Shown here: positions 1 to 8,355 of the stretch, one piece after another
Position numbering within the stretch: the stretch's first letter is position 1
Layout of the letters: every line of letters begins with the position of its first letter
Source of the DNA: Vreelandella olivaria
GTDB taxonomy: Bacteria > Pseudomonadota > Gammaproteobacteria > Pseudomonadales > Halomonadaceae
Assembly: GCF_023507745.1 (NCBI RefSeq)
Contig: NZ_JALPZO010000125.1
Location: forward strand, 1-45,820
DNA length: 45,820 nucleotides
Direction: 5' to 3'
Notes under the pieces: generated by a model
Told to the model about the DNA's origin: nothing
Seen by the model: only the letters and a program-made list of their open reading frames with translations
Databases searched by the model: none
Made by a program: the position numbers and the translations under genes

Positions 1-117
1 AGGGCATCAGGGGGCATAATCTAGGTTCCAGGCTGTGACGCCTCAGGCTTTGTGGATGCTCACCCTGATGCCAGGGCCTGCTGGTAGCTAATCAACAAGC
101 CCGGAGAGACACAAGGC

Positions 118-267
118 TTTGTCTGAAGAGTCAGTGAGCGAAGGCCAGACAAGGAAAAAATCGGTGAAAAGACGGAGTTTACATACTGTAAATGAGTACT
201 TTGATCGGACTCGCACACGAGCCGATTTTTAACGCCGTATGGTCGAGCACCGCTAGTTTTCAGACAG
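118..267 (+). other. Structured non-coding element with attenuator-like hairpins
   Basis: No gene is visible here, but the DNA is packed with inverted repeats. TTGTCTG at 119-125 pairs with CAGACAA at 146-152. TTTACA/TGTAAA form a tight hairpin at 178-192. ATCGG-A-CTCG at 204-213 pairs with CGAG-CCGAT at 218-226 and is followed by TTTTT (226-230), which is the form of an intrinsic terminator on the plus strand. AAAAATCGG at 156-164 is also perfectly complementary to CCGATTTTT at 222-230, so it could compete as an antiterminator. GTCTGA at 121-126 can likewise pair with TCAGAC at 260-265. Its right end abuts the truncated monooxygenase. It could be a dispersed intergenic repeat or a structured RNA; I cannot assign a family. 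Confidence 0.4.
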
Positions 268-603
268 CGCCTAGGCAGCCGCTACCCCACACTGGTGGGA
301 GACCCCGCCTATATCGCTGATGAACTTGAGTCCTGGATTACCGACGTGGGTATCGACGGCTTCAATATCTCGCGCACGGTAACGCCTGAAAGTTTTGAGG
401 ATATTGCGAATTTCATCGTACCCGAACTGCAAAACCGCGGTGTCTACAAAACCAGTTATCAGCAAGGCAGCTTGCGTCACAAGTTGTTTGGCAACGGCGA
501 CCGGCTGCCTGACTACCACACCGGGGCGCAGCACCGTTATCCAAGCAGCAACCTGTATCAGCCGCACTGCGACGAAGGGGTAGGCAGCTTTATTGCCACC
601 TGA
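268..603 (+). pseudogene. C-terminal remnant of a DszA/NtaA/SnaA-type FMN-dependent monooxygenase
   Basis: Only about the last 110 residues of a protein family that normally has about 450 remain. The tail is characteristic: a GDPAYIADELESW segment, then GIDGFNISRTVTP, PELQNRGVYKT and LRHKLFG. These are the closing barrel strand and C-terminal tail of bacterial luciferase-like monooxygenases acting on organosulfur or aminopolycarboxylate substrates with FMNH2 from a separate reductase. There is no ATG at the 5' end and the frame runs back into the structured element, so this is a truncation and not a small gene. It stands opposite the minus-strand sulfur genes. In sulfur clusters such enzymes usually sit beside ssuE-like reductases, so it may be the residue of a larger desulfurisation locus. 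Confidence 0.7.
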
Positions 604-683
604 CATAAACTGACCCCTGGGCCAGCAACCGCATTAAGTTGCTGGCCCAGGGAGGGAGAAATACCGCCAGATAGTGCAGCTAC

Positions 684-1613
684 TCAGCCTGCCGGATCTA
701 TCGACTGCCGCAATACGGCTTGGGTGATCCGGCTACCGGGCGGCACACTGCGCGTTAGCCAGACATTACCGCCAATAACGGCGCCTTGACCGATGGTAAT
801 ACGGCCAAGAATGGTCGCCCCGGCGTAAATCACTACATCGTCTTCTACAATAGGATGCCTGGGTTCCCCTTTAGTGAGTGCACCCTCTTCATCTTCATCA
901 AACCTGACCGCGCCCAGTGTAACCGCCTGGTATAAGCGCACCCGTTCACCAATCACTGCCGTCTCTCCAATGACAACACCCGTGCCATGATCAATGAAGA
1001 AGTGCTGCCCAATCGTGGCACCGGGATGGATATCAATACCGGTGGCCGCGTGCGCCTTTTCAGCGATGATCCGCGCGATGATCCTTAAGCCATCTGAATA
1101 GAATACATTAGCTATGCGATGATGCATGATCGCCAGCAGGCCCGGATAGCAAAGCAGAACTTCATCTACCGAGGTAGCCGCTGGATCACCGCGGTAGGCC
1201 GCAATCACGTCCTGATCCAGTTGCCTTCGCAGTTCAGGAAGCGTACTGGCGAAACGACGCACAATATCATTTGCCTTCTGCACCTGAAGAGAGTGTGTTA
1301 AACGGGGCTGCTGACACCCCAGCTCCAAGCGTACCTGGGCAGCCAGAATATTCAGGGCATGCCCAAGCTGATGCCCCACAAAGTAATCTTCGCTTTCTTT
1401 TTTAAGGTCGGAAGGCCCCAGGCGCATGGGAAATAAAATACCGCAGAGAGCATCAATGACTTCATGAATCTGGCGGTGTGCTGGTAACTCCCGCGTACCC
1501 AGGTCAGGCTCCCGGCCCTGCCGCTCACGCCATTCGTGCCTGACCTGACGCAGCTCTGCCACCACCTTTTCCAACGGCCATGGCGACGACTCATCCTGTG
1601 GTTTTTCGTTCAT
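684..1613 (-). CDS. epsC: Serine O-acetyltransferase (long EpsC/SrpH-type)
   Basis: This enzyme transfers acetyl from acetyl-CoA to L-serine to give O-acetylserine, the carbon skeleton that accepts sulfide in cysteine synthesis. At 309 residues it is longer than E. coli CysE (273). It has a helical N-terminal half and a C-terminal left-handed beta helix of hexapeptide repeats from about residue 195, including GIDIHPGATIG, FFIDHGTGVVIGE and YQAVTLGA. The His in DHGTG and the Asp before it match the catalytic pair of serine acetyltransferases. The ATG at 1613 has only a weak ribosome site (CCAGG). It lies downstream of ssuD-ssuE-ssuA on the same strand with a 210-bp gap, so sulfite released from sulfonates could be reduced and captured on its product. 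I saw no terminator in the gap. Confidence 0.9.
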   Translation of the reverse strand: MNEKPQDESSPWPLEKVVAELRQVRHEWRERQGREPDLGTRELPAHRQIHEVIDALCGILFPMRLGPSDLKKESEDYFVGHQLGHALNILAAQVRLELGCQQPRLTHSLQVQKANDIVRRFASTLPELRRQLDQDVIAAYRGDPAATSVDEVLLCYPGLLAIMHHRIANVFYSDGLRIIARIIAEKAHAATGIDIHPGATIGQHFFIDHGTGVVIGETAVIGERVRLYQAVTLGAVRFDEDEEGALTKGEPRHPIVEDDVVIYAGATILGRITIGQGAVIGGNVWLTRSVPPGSRITQAVLRQSIDPAG

Positions 1614-1823
1614 CCTGGCATAGGCCTCATCAGTTTAACAACACACTAAAAATAGCATCACCTGCATCAGAGGATCACCCTTCGCGCTTATTACCTGCAA
1701 AGCCAGCCAAGGCCGCCACCACTTCTTACCCATGTAATTAATGAAGAAACCCAAAAAGGAGCCGTCAAAAGGCAATACACACACGCCCATTGGGGCTTCA
1801 CGACCCTGGGTTGGAACAGTGCG

Positions 1824-2777
1824 TTATTCATTACTCGGTTGCCATACCACGGAAGGAATATCCAGCGTGGTGGGTATCAACCCCAGCTCGAAAAAGGTAT
1901 CAGCGATGTCCTGCTGTTGTGCAATCACCTCATCAGAGAGGAACTGAGCACCATAGCTGGCGCGGTTCGCCGCCACATAGACCACATCAGGGTCGAGGCC
2001 GATGGAGGGCCCAAGCAGCTCAGCCACCTCACGCAGATTATCCTCTGCCCAGCGGTCAAGGTCCTGCAGCGCTTCAATGATCTCTTCCACGACATGGGGG
2101 TATTGCCCCGCCAATGGCCCTGCTGCAATATAAAACTCGTGGTTACTGACCAAACCAGTGCCATCTGCCAAAATGCGGGCACCCAACGCCTCTTCCGCCG
2201 CCGCCAGATAGGGCTCCCAAATGACCCATGCATCGACACTGCCACGCTCAAAGGCCGCACGGGCATCGGAAGGCGGTAAATAAGCCGTGCGTATGTCATG
2301 TATGGAAAGTCCTGCATCCTGCAGTGCACGTACCAACAAATAGTGGACGTTGGAACCGCGATTCAAGGCCACCCGTTTTCCATCCAGTTCTGCAACGCTT
2401 TGGATCGGCGAATCTTCGGGCACCAAAATGGCTTCCGCCTGGGGGGCCGGGGGCTGATGGGCAACGTATACCAAATCCGCACCAGCAGCCTGTGCAAAGA
2501 CGGGTGGGGTTTCCCCCACAGTGCCAAAATCAATGCTGCCAACATTTAATGCTTCCAGCATCTGCGGGCCAGCGGGGAATTCCGTCCAGGTGACATTGAT
2601 ATTGCGCTCGGCAAAACGCTCCTCCAGTGCCTGACGCTCTTTAAGTATCACCAAAGTGCCGTACTTCTGGTAGCCAATACGCAGTATCTCAGGGTCTTCT
2701 GCCGCCAATAGCGATGAAGGAGAAAAGAGGATCAATCCTGAGAAGATAACGGCGGATGAAACTGATGGCTTGATCAT
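1824..2777 (-). CDS. ssuA: Aliphatic sulfonate ABC transporter, periplasmic binding protein
   Basis: This is a periplasmic binding protein for alkanesulfonates. The chosen ATG at 2777 gives 317 residues, starting with a signal peptide (MIKPSVSSAVIFSG, cleavage after SLLA-A). AAGGG lies upstream. An upstream TTG-type extension overlapping ssuE would place the signal peptide internally and was rejected. The mature start EILRIGYQKYGTLVILK and the later FGTVGETPPVFAQAAGADLVY are typical of SsuA. VWEPYLAAAE is a conserved ligand-pocket stretch. It follows ssuE by 31 bp. The usual ssuC and ssuB partners are missing here; the nearest permease and ATPase of this class are at 14144-16237 with their own binding protein. 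Specificity could be another sulfonate or sulfate ester. Confidence 0.9.
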   Translation of the reverse strand: MIKPSVSSAVIFSGLILFSPSSLLAAEDPEILRIGYQKYGTLVILKERQALEERFAERNINVTWTEFPAGPQMLEALNVGSIDFGTVGETPPVFAQAAGADLVYVAHQPPAPQAEAILVPEDSPIQSVAELDGKRVALNRGSNVHYLLVRALQDAGLSIHDIRTAYLPPSDARAAFERGSVDAWVIWEPYLAAAEEALGARILADGTGLVSNHEFYIAAGPLAGQYPHVVEEIIEALQDLDRWAEDNLREVAELLGPSIGLDPDVVYVAANRASYGAQFLSDEVIAQQQDIADTFFELGLIPTTLDIPSVVWQPSNE

Positions 2778-2808
2778 ACGAACCCTTACCAAGTTAACCG
2801 AGAAAAGA

Positions 2809-3381
2809 TCAGGCGTAAGCCACGCGACGATAACCACCTTCACTGATGCTACCCAGATCCGGCAGTGCTTCTAACAACTCTTCAATAGAGCGCTGGATTC
2901 TAGCGCTGGCTTCGTCACCCACCTGATACTGCTTGTCACCATCCAGAGTGACTTGCCGGGAGTTGACATAGACCCCACTCAGGACATTACTGGCTCCCAG
3001 CGCCGACAAAACAGGCTTCAGGGCATAATCAATCACCAATAAATGACTATCTGATCCACCATTGGCCAACGGCAAAACCACTTTGCCTTTTAAACCACGC
3101 TCCGGGATTAAATCGAGCAGCAACTTAAGCGCCCCTGAAAACGATGCCTGATAGACAGGAGTGGCCAATACCACTGCATCCGCCTTGGCAATAGCATCAC
3201 GGTAATCAATAATTTGTGGTGCTGAGAAATCAGCAAAAAAGACTTCATTTCCATCAAATTCATTAACGTTAAAGACCTGTGTTTCCACTCCCTTCTCACG
3301 CAGCTGCGCATCAATAAACGCTACTAGCGCTGACGTACGTGATAACCTTCCAGGGCTTCCTGCGATTAGCACAACACTCAT
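2809..3381 (-). CDS. ssuE: NADPH-dependent FMN reductase of the alkanesulfonate system
   Basis: SsuE reduces FMN with NADPH and passes FMNH2 to the monooxygenase SsuD. The start at 3381 is fixed by a strong AAGGAGG six bases upstream; a start six codons earlier lacks this. The protein has 190 residues, like E. coli SsuE (191). It is a flavodoxin-like fold with the phosphate-binding loop AGSPGRLSRTSAL near residue 6. ATPVYQASFSGALKLLLD at about 80-97 is the family signature, and LPLANGGSDSHLL follows. It lies between ssuD (57-bp gap) and ssuA (31-bp gap) in one transcription unit. The identification is close to certain, since its flavin-consuming partner is next door. Confidence 0.95.
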   Translation of the reverse strand: MSVVLIAGSPGRLSRTSALVAFIDAQLREKGVETQVFNVNEFDGNEVFFADFSAPQIIDYRDAIAKADAVVLATPVYQASFSGALKLLLDLIPERGLKGKVVLPLANGGSDSHLLVIDYALKPVLSALGASNVLSGVYVNSRQVTLDGDKQYQVGDEASARIQRSIEELLEALPDLGSISEGGYRRVAYA

Positions 3382-3437
3382 TACAACCTCCTTAAGCACA
3401 AAGCGTTACCACCTTTGGCTGCAAAATAAAAAGAGCA

Positions 3438-4574
3438 TTACGATGCAGCTACCTGGGGTGAGCCGATAGCACGCCCATCAAATGCTCCGCCGGTAAACAC
3501 CCCTTCCTGGGTTACGGCCTGTTTACCGGGTAGCAAGGGGAACACCAACTCGGCAAAACGAATGGCTTCTTCCAGATGCGGGTAGCCGGAAAGCACAAAC
3601 GTTTCCACCCCCAAATCAGCGTACTCCTTCAGGCGCAGTGCGACGGTTTCGGGGTCTCCTACCAGGGCTGTTCCCGCCCCGCCTCTTACCAGCCCAACAC
3701 CGGCCCAAAGATCCGGGCTGATTTCAAGCTGGTCACGCCGACCACCATGCAGCTCAGCCATTCTCCGTTGGCCAACAGAATCCATACGGGTAAAGTTTTC
3801 TTGAGCCTTTTGAATGGTTTCATCATCCAGGTTTGCAATTAGCTTATCGGCCGCCTGCCATGCTTCCTCTCGGGTCTCTCTTACTATCACGTGCAAACGC
3901 ACCCCAAATTTCACTGTTCGGCCATGCCTGGCAGCTTCTGCACGTACATCGGCAATCTTCTCTGTGACCGCTTCAGGCGGCTCACCCCAAGTGAGATAGG
4001 CATCCACGTGCTTACCGGCCAATTGATGGGCAGCCGGTGAGGAACCGCCAAAATAGAGCGGGGGATAAGGCTTTTGAACTGGATCAAAAACGTTCTTCGC
4101 CCCATTTATCTGAAAGTGCTCGCCTTCGTAATCGACGCTTTCCCCCTGTAACAGGCGTCGCCATACCGTGAGAAATTCATCAGCAACCTCATAGCGCTCA
4201 TCATGGGTAAGATGAACACCTTCGGCAGCCAACTCCGCAGCGTCACCTCCCGGCACGACATTGAGTAATAACCGCCCCTTTAAAGCTTGATCCAACGTTG
4301 CAGCCTGACGAGCTGACGCCGTTGGCCCTGAAATAGAGGTACGCAGGGCCACCAACAATTTAATCCGCTCGGTAACAGGCACTAAGCTTGAAGCAACCAC
4401 CCAGGGGTCCAGGCAGCTTGATCCCGTAGGAATTAACAGGCCATCGTAACCGTGGTGCTCAGCAACAACCGCAATTTGTTGCAAATACGCATTACTAGGC
4501 GGCCGCCCAGCACCTTTACCTAAGTAACGCGTATCACCAGAGGTAGGTAAGAACCAGAAAACATCTAAACTCAT
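3438..4574 (-). CDS. ssuD: FMNH2-dependent alkanesulfonate monooxygenase
   Basis: SsuD uses O2 and FMNH2 to cleave C-S bonds of alkanesulfonates, giving an aldehyde and sulfite. The start [11 protein letters not shown] at 4574 aligns with E. coli SsuD; the upstream in-frame extension is not conserved. There are 378 residues against 381 in E. coli. Functionally important residues fall at the same numbers: Cys54 (GSSCLDPW), Arg226 and His228 (GVRLHVIV), Arg297 (GLVRGG in the mobile loop) and Tyr331. The luciferase-like barrel is complete. It is the first gene of ssuD-ssuE-ssuA, and its promoter must lie in the AT-rich DNA to the right. Sulfate-starvation control by a CysB/Cbl-type regulator is expected from the family, but I could not recognise a site. 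Confidence 0.96.
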   Translation of the reverse strand: MSLDVFWFLPTSGDTRYLGKGAGRPPSNAYLQQIAVVAEHHGYDGLLIPTGSSCLDPWVVASSLVPVTERIKLLVALRTSISGPTASARQAATLDQALKGRLLLNVVPGGDAAELAAEGVHLTHDERYEVADEFLTVWRRLLQGESVDYEGEHFQINGAKNVFDPVQKPYPPLYFGGSSPAAHQLAGKHVDAYLTWGEPPEAVTEKIADVRAEAARHGRTVKFGVRLHVIVRETREEAWQAADKLIANLDDETIQKAQENFTRMDSVGQRRMAELHGGRRDQLEISPDLWAGVGLVRGGAGTALVGDPETVALRLKEYADLGVETFVLSGYPHLEEAIRFAELVFPLLPGKQAVTQEGVFTGGAFDGRAIGSPQVAAS

Positions 4575-5190
4575 CGCGTCATTTCCCGTATAAGGTATCA
4601 ACTCTTGATTACCCACAGGATAAAGACACAAGCATAAGCCAAACAAATCACATTATAAGATATGTATTTCAGAATAATCCTGACAACACCTATGCTAAAA
4701 AATGATGATGACTTCTTTTAAAACCATGTAGCATCATTATTTTAGTGCACTGAAAAGCGATTATCCCATCAAAATCACCACGCAAAAAAGCATTAGTGCG
4801 ATGATGGGTTGGTATCATCTACAGCCGTTATAAACAGTTATCATATAGCCACACATAACATATCACTGATGTAAAAAAACCGCCTTAATATAAAAATAAA
4901 GGCGGCCAAAACACTCATTCCACGAAGGTGTTTCGCTAGACATCTCAACCATAACAAGTTACGAAACACCACCATAATATTTATTATTGATATAAATCTC
5001 CAAAATAAAGAAAATATCACAATTATTTAAAAATGATTTTCTTTTCACGAATTAGTAAGCCCCTATAAAGATTTTAACAGTGATTTATGTTTCGCCGCTA
5101 AACAGGACCTTTGTGGAAGGCACCCACAGCTACAAGGCCATCCGTTAGTACTCGTGAGATAGTCATGATGCAAAAAAATACTTACGCCAT
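4575..5190. other. AT-rich intergenic region upstream of ssuD
   Basis: About 600 bases without a convincing gene, clearly richer in A+T than the flanking coding DNA. It must hold the ssu operon promoter near 4580-4700, but I did not see one clear -35/-10 pair. The only defined element is the minus-strand terminator-like hairpin at 4872-4905. A minus-strand open frame at 5063-5305 has no ribosome site and no family resemblance, so it is not called. Confidence 0.5.
4872..4905 (-). terminator. Intrinsic terminator without an obvious gene
   Basis: CCGCCTT at 4880-4886 and AAGGCGG at 4899-4905 form a perfect 7-bp stem. Read on the minus strand it is followed by a run of seven T (complement of A at 4873-4879), the classic Rho-independent form. 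The nearest minus-strand gene upstream is dctM, which stops at 5397, nearly 500 bases away and behind its own hairpin. The terminator may end an unrecognised short transcript or be left from a deleted gene. Confidence 0.55.
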
Positions 5191-5400
5191 ATGTCGCTAC
5201 ACTTAGCCTCTCCTGTTCTACCACAGGCCAAAACCTACTGGCTGGCGAGCCTGCTGCTCCCTTTAGCCGCCGCACACGCCAATGCGGATGAAGTAAGAAC
5301 CACAATCACCCGGTTGGCAGTTGTATTTCCTTCACCAGCTCAGCAGAGTATCTGCCGAGCTGGTAAACGTGTTCCCCCCCTTAAATGTATGAGCTATTAA
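5191..5400 (+). other. Possible secretion-signal remnant
   Basis: A 69-codon plus-strand frame begins with a plausible export signal (YWLASLLLPLAAAHANA) and then loses any family resemblance. It has no ribosome site at its ATG. An upstream ATG at 5168 is in another frame and stops after 12 codons. The 3' part runs through the hairpin at 5334-5364. This may be the 5' end of a deleted gene for an exported protein, perhaps a receptor or porin, but the evidence is thin. Confidence 0.2.
5334..5364. terminator. Hairpin downstream of the TRAP operon
   Basis: ACCAGCTC at 5334-5341 pairs with GAGCTGGT at 5357-5364. An inner GCAGA/TCTGC pair closes a 3-base loop and a single A/C mismatch separates the two stems. 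It lies 33 bases beyond the dctM stop codon and is the likely end of the operon, although neither strand has a strong T run after it. Confidence 0.5.
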
Positions 5401-6686
5401 AACGCTTTTGGAAACATCATTTGGGGAAGGAAAAGAAATACGCTGGGGAATAGAATCATGGACAGGATTACCGACATGATCAGTGCAATCAGTGGTAAGA
5501 CTGCAAGGAACGCCCGTGGCATAGAGACTTCGCCAATCTGACTGGCGATGAGCAAGCAGATGCCATAAGGAGGCGTGATCAACCCGAGCGTCAGGGAGAG
5601 CACCACAACCAGGGCCATATGGATTTGATTAATATCCGCCGCAATGCAAAGCCCTTGGATAATAGGAAGAAAAATAATCACTGCGGTTACCGGGCTTAAT
5701 ACGGTACCAATCACCAGCATGAAAAACATCACTAGCAACATGATACCGACGCGGGATTCCGTCACGGTAAGAATGAAACTGGCAACTTCCTGGGCAATAC
5801 CCAGATACGAAATCAGCCACCCCATAATACCCGCAGAGGCAACGGCGAACATAGGCAACGAAAATGCCACCACCGAGTCGGCCAAAATGCCCGGCAACTG
5901 CCGGAAGCGAATGGCACGATAAAAGCCAAATGCCAGCAACATACCGACCAACACAGCTACCGAGGCGGCTTCCGTCGCCGTAAATACACCTGCCGTTATT
6001 CCCCCCAGCACAACCAGCGGTAACACCATGGGCGGGGCTGCGGTAATGGCGGTACGCCCCATTTGGCCAAAAGAGAATTTTCCGGTGGCTTTGATACCAT
6101 GCCTGCGGGCAACGTAATAGACATACCCCATCTGCATAAAGCCAACAAGTATTCCTGGCAACACGCCCCCCATAAATAGTGCACCCACCGATACGTTACC
6201 GAAGGCCCCATAGATAACCATCAGAATGGACGGAGGAATAATGCCGCCCAGCACGGACGAAGCCGCTGTTAGGGCCACGGCAAAAGGTGCGGGATAGCCG
6301 GACTTTTTCATTGCCGGTATCAGCACGGCACCCACACTGGCAGTATCGGCCGCCGCAGAGCCGGATAAGCTGGCAAACATCATAGAGACCATCACATTGA
6401 TATGACCCAAACCACCCCGGATATGCCCTACGGTACTGTCAGCGAAACGCAGCAGGCGGTCGGTGATTCCCCCATCATTCATCAGGCGCCCTAGCAGTAG
6501 GAAGAAAGGCACGGCCAGTAAAGGGAAAGAGTTGATGCTGGCAAACATCTGATTGACGACAGATGTTAAGGGCAACCCTAACTGCATGATCGTTAAAATG
6601 GAGGCCAACCCGATCGCAAATGCAATGGGCACGCTCAGACCAATAAGAATCAGAAAACTACCGATCAATGTAACCAATGGATTCAT
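5397..6686 (-). CDS. dctM: TRAP transporter large permease subunit
   Basis: This is the large membrane subunit (429 residues) of a tripartite ATP-independent periplasmic transporter, which moves substrate inward using a sodium gradient. The sequence is almost wholly hydrophobic, with the family's usual segments, for example LAVPFFLLLGRLMNDGGIT near 58-76, SGSAAADTASVG near 108 and LGLITPPYGICLL near 369. Its ATG overlaps the dctQ stop by four bases (ATGA), so the two are translationally coupled. It is the last gene of the operon that begins around 13048. TRAP systems carry organic acids, sulfonates, sugar acids or osmolytes. Neighbouring sulfur genes make an organosulfur anion a reasonable guess, but the subunit itself does not show specificity. 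Confidence 0.93.
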   Translation of the reverse strand: MNPLVTLIGSFLILIGLSVPIAFAIGLASILTIMQLGLPLTSVVNQMFASINSFPLLAVPFFLLLGRLMNDGGITDRLLRFADSTVGHIRGGLGHINVMVSMMFASLSGSAAADTASVGAVLIPAMKKSGYPAPFAVALTAASSVLGGIIPPSILMVIYGAFGNVSVGALFMGGVLPGILVGFMQMGYVYYVARRHGIKATGKFSFGQMGRTAITAAPPMVLPLVVLGGITAGVFTATEAASVAVLVGMLLAFGFYRAIRFRQLPGILADSVVAFSLPMFAVASAGIMGWLISYLGIAQEVASFILTVTESRVGIMLLVMFFMLVIGTVLSPVTAVIIFLPIIQGLCIAADINQIHMALVVVLSLTLGLITPPYGICLLIASQIGEVSMPRAFLAVLPLIALIMSVILSMILFPSVFLFLPQMMFPKAF

Positions 6687-7186
6687 GATTCAGAGACCTC
6701 TTCACCCTCAACTCGCCTGCCGGAACGCAGCCTGGCGATATCCTCTCGAATAGTCTCAATAGAAAACAACAACATGGCGATACCCGCGACCGGGATAGCG
6801 GCAAACACATAAGCCATCGGGGTACCCAGCGCAACCGAGCGGCGGTTCCATCCCATATCCACCAATACATTACCGTGCACAATCAACACATAGATCACCG
6901 GCAGGCACGCCAAGCTACCGAAAAGACGCAGTACGCGCTGGGTCATGACAAAGTTAGAGGGGAAAGCGTCTACCACGTAGTGCTTGCGCCTGCGTAGCGC
7001 AACAGCCGCACCAATAAAGACAGACCAGATAAAACACGCCATGGCGACCTCGTCGGTCCACGACACTGAAATTTTCAGATAGTTACGCGCGACTACCTGG
7101 TACAACACCGTCAGGATAAAAGCAGCAAACAGCAAACCGGCGACAAACGTCAGGAGCCATTCAAGCACATCATTTATTTTCCGCAT
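6683..7186 (-). CDS. dctQ: TRAP transporter small permease subunit
   Basis: The small integral-membrane subunit has 167 residues and four predicted membrane segments: WLLTFVAGLLFAAFILTVLY near 10-29, a second around 46-64, a third near 87-107 and a fourth near 124-142. SWTDEVAMACFIWSVFIG is the conserved DctQ core and RRRKHYVVD follows it. It pairs with DctM to form the membrane complex. The ATG at 7186 is preceded by AAGGAAG. It sits 77 bases after dctP and overlaps dctM by four bases, the normal P-Q-M order. Confidence 0.92.
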   Translation of the reverse strand: MRKINDVLEWLLTFVAGLLFAAFILTVLYQVVARNYLKISVSWTDEVAMACFIWSVFIGAAVALRRRKHYVVDAFPSNFVMTQRVLRLFGSLACLPVIYVLIVHGNVLVDMGWNRRSVALGTPMAYVFAAIPVAGIAMLLFSIETIREDIARLRSGRRVEGEEVSES

Positions 7187-7263
7187 TTTTCTTCCTTTTT
7201 GATTGGCGCACGCTCCCTCGTTACAGCAGGTTGTCGGGCGCCAAAGCAGTTATGGATTGCGGT

Positions 7264-8250
7264 TTACAGGTTGCGAATCGTTTCAAGCAGTTCGGTTAAA
7301 CCACGCTCTTCAGCGAAGGCATCATGCAGCGGTACCACGGCATCAATAAAGGCCTGCTTGTCGACCTCCGTTACCGTTACACCCAACCCTTCAAACTCCT
7401 GGATGAACTCAGCGTCGTACTCGACGCCTTTGTCTGTACCAAGCGTCCCAGCATGCTGAGCAGTCTCGAGAATGATGGCCTGATCCTCTGCAGAGAAACG
7501 ACTAAAACGGTTCTCGCTGATTGAGATATGGCTCATCATGACCTGGTGTTCGGTCTTGGCGTGATAAGGCGCCACTTCATAAAGGCGGCTGGAGTAATAA
7601 CCGCTGATGGTGCTTTCAAAGGCCCCCACTACCCCGGTTTGCAGGCCAGTGTAGATTTCGGTCCACGGGAGGGAGGTGGTTAGCGCACCTACCGACTGCC
7701 ACATTTCGGCATCAAGGCGTGATCCCGTCACCCGCATTTTGACACCTTCCATATCTGAAGGCTGCGTCACCGGCCCCGTATTAGTACTCAGGTTACGCGT
7801 ACCGCCTCCCGTCAGGCTCAACAACTTCAACCCAACGCCGGACTCGCTAACGGCATTATCGAAATATTGAAAAACAGGAGAATCCGGCGAGGTCGCCGCC
7901 TTGAATTCACCCATGTCTTCGAACAGATAGTTCAGACTGAAAATTTCAAAATCGGAGATATACGGCGAGATATTCATCACCCCGCCAATGATCATATCGG
8001 TGGTACCAATGCGGATTTCATCCACCATGGTTTGGTCGTTGCCCAACTGGCCGCCAGGAAAGATCTGTACATTGATACGACCATCGGTCGCTGCTTCCAC
8101 TTCCGCCTTAAAGGTTTCAGCTGCATCAATCCAGGGGTGGGGTGCACTCACTACAGTGCCCAAGCGCAGCGTCTCAGCCATGGCAGGGGTTGCCAACAGC
8201 ATGGTGGTCGCAGCCACCAGCACCAGACGGGAGAAGGTACGAGTTGTCAT
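7264..8250 (-). CDS. dctP: TRAP transporter periplasmic solute-binding protein
   Basis: This DctP-family receptor delivers substrate to DctQM. The start at 8250 (MTTRTFSRLV) is preceded by AGAGGA and gives 328 residues with a clear signal peptide ending ATPAMA before ETLRLG. A start seven codons earlier would only lengthen the leader. Family features include FKAEVEAATDGRINVQIFPGG, the segment GVKMRVTGSRLDAEMWQ with the Arg that normally grips a substrate carboxylate, and LPWTEIYTGLQTGVVGAFES. Retention of the Arg suggests an acidic organic substrate. The 105-base gap to the upstream gene has no obvious terminator, so it is probably co-transcribed with the enzymes. Confidence 0.92.
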   Translation of the reverse strand: MTTRTFSRLVLVAATTMLLATPAMAETLRLGTVVSAPHPWIDAAETFKAEVEAATDGRINVQIFPGGQLGNDQTMVDEIRIGTTDMIIGGVMNISPYISDFEIFSLNYLFEDMGEFKAATSPDSPVFQYFDNAVSESGVGLKLLSLTGGGTRNLSTNTGPVTQPSDMEGVKMRVTGSRLDAEMWQSVGALTTSLPWTEIYTGLQTGVVGAFESTISGYYSSRLYEVAPYHAKTEHQVMMSHISISENRFSRFSAEDQAIILETAQHAGTLGTDKGVEYDAEFIQEFEGLGVTVTEVDKQAFIDAVVPLHDAFAEERGLTELLETIRNL

Positions 8251-8355
8251 GGGGATATTCCTCTTATACAAGCGAAAGGTGTCAACATTGTCACTAACAA
8301 AGGGTTGCCAGTCATTTTTTCTACTGACTTTTTCAGCCTCAACTTTTTAGCCTGA

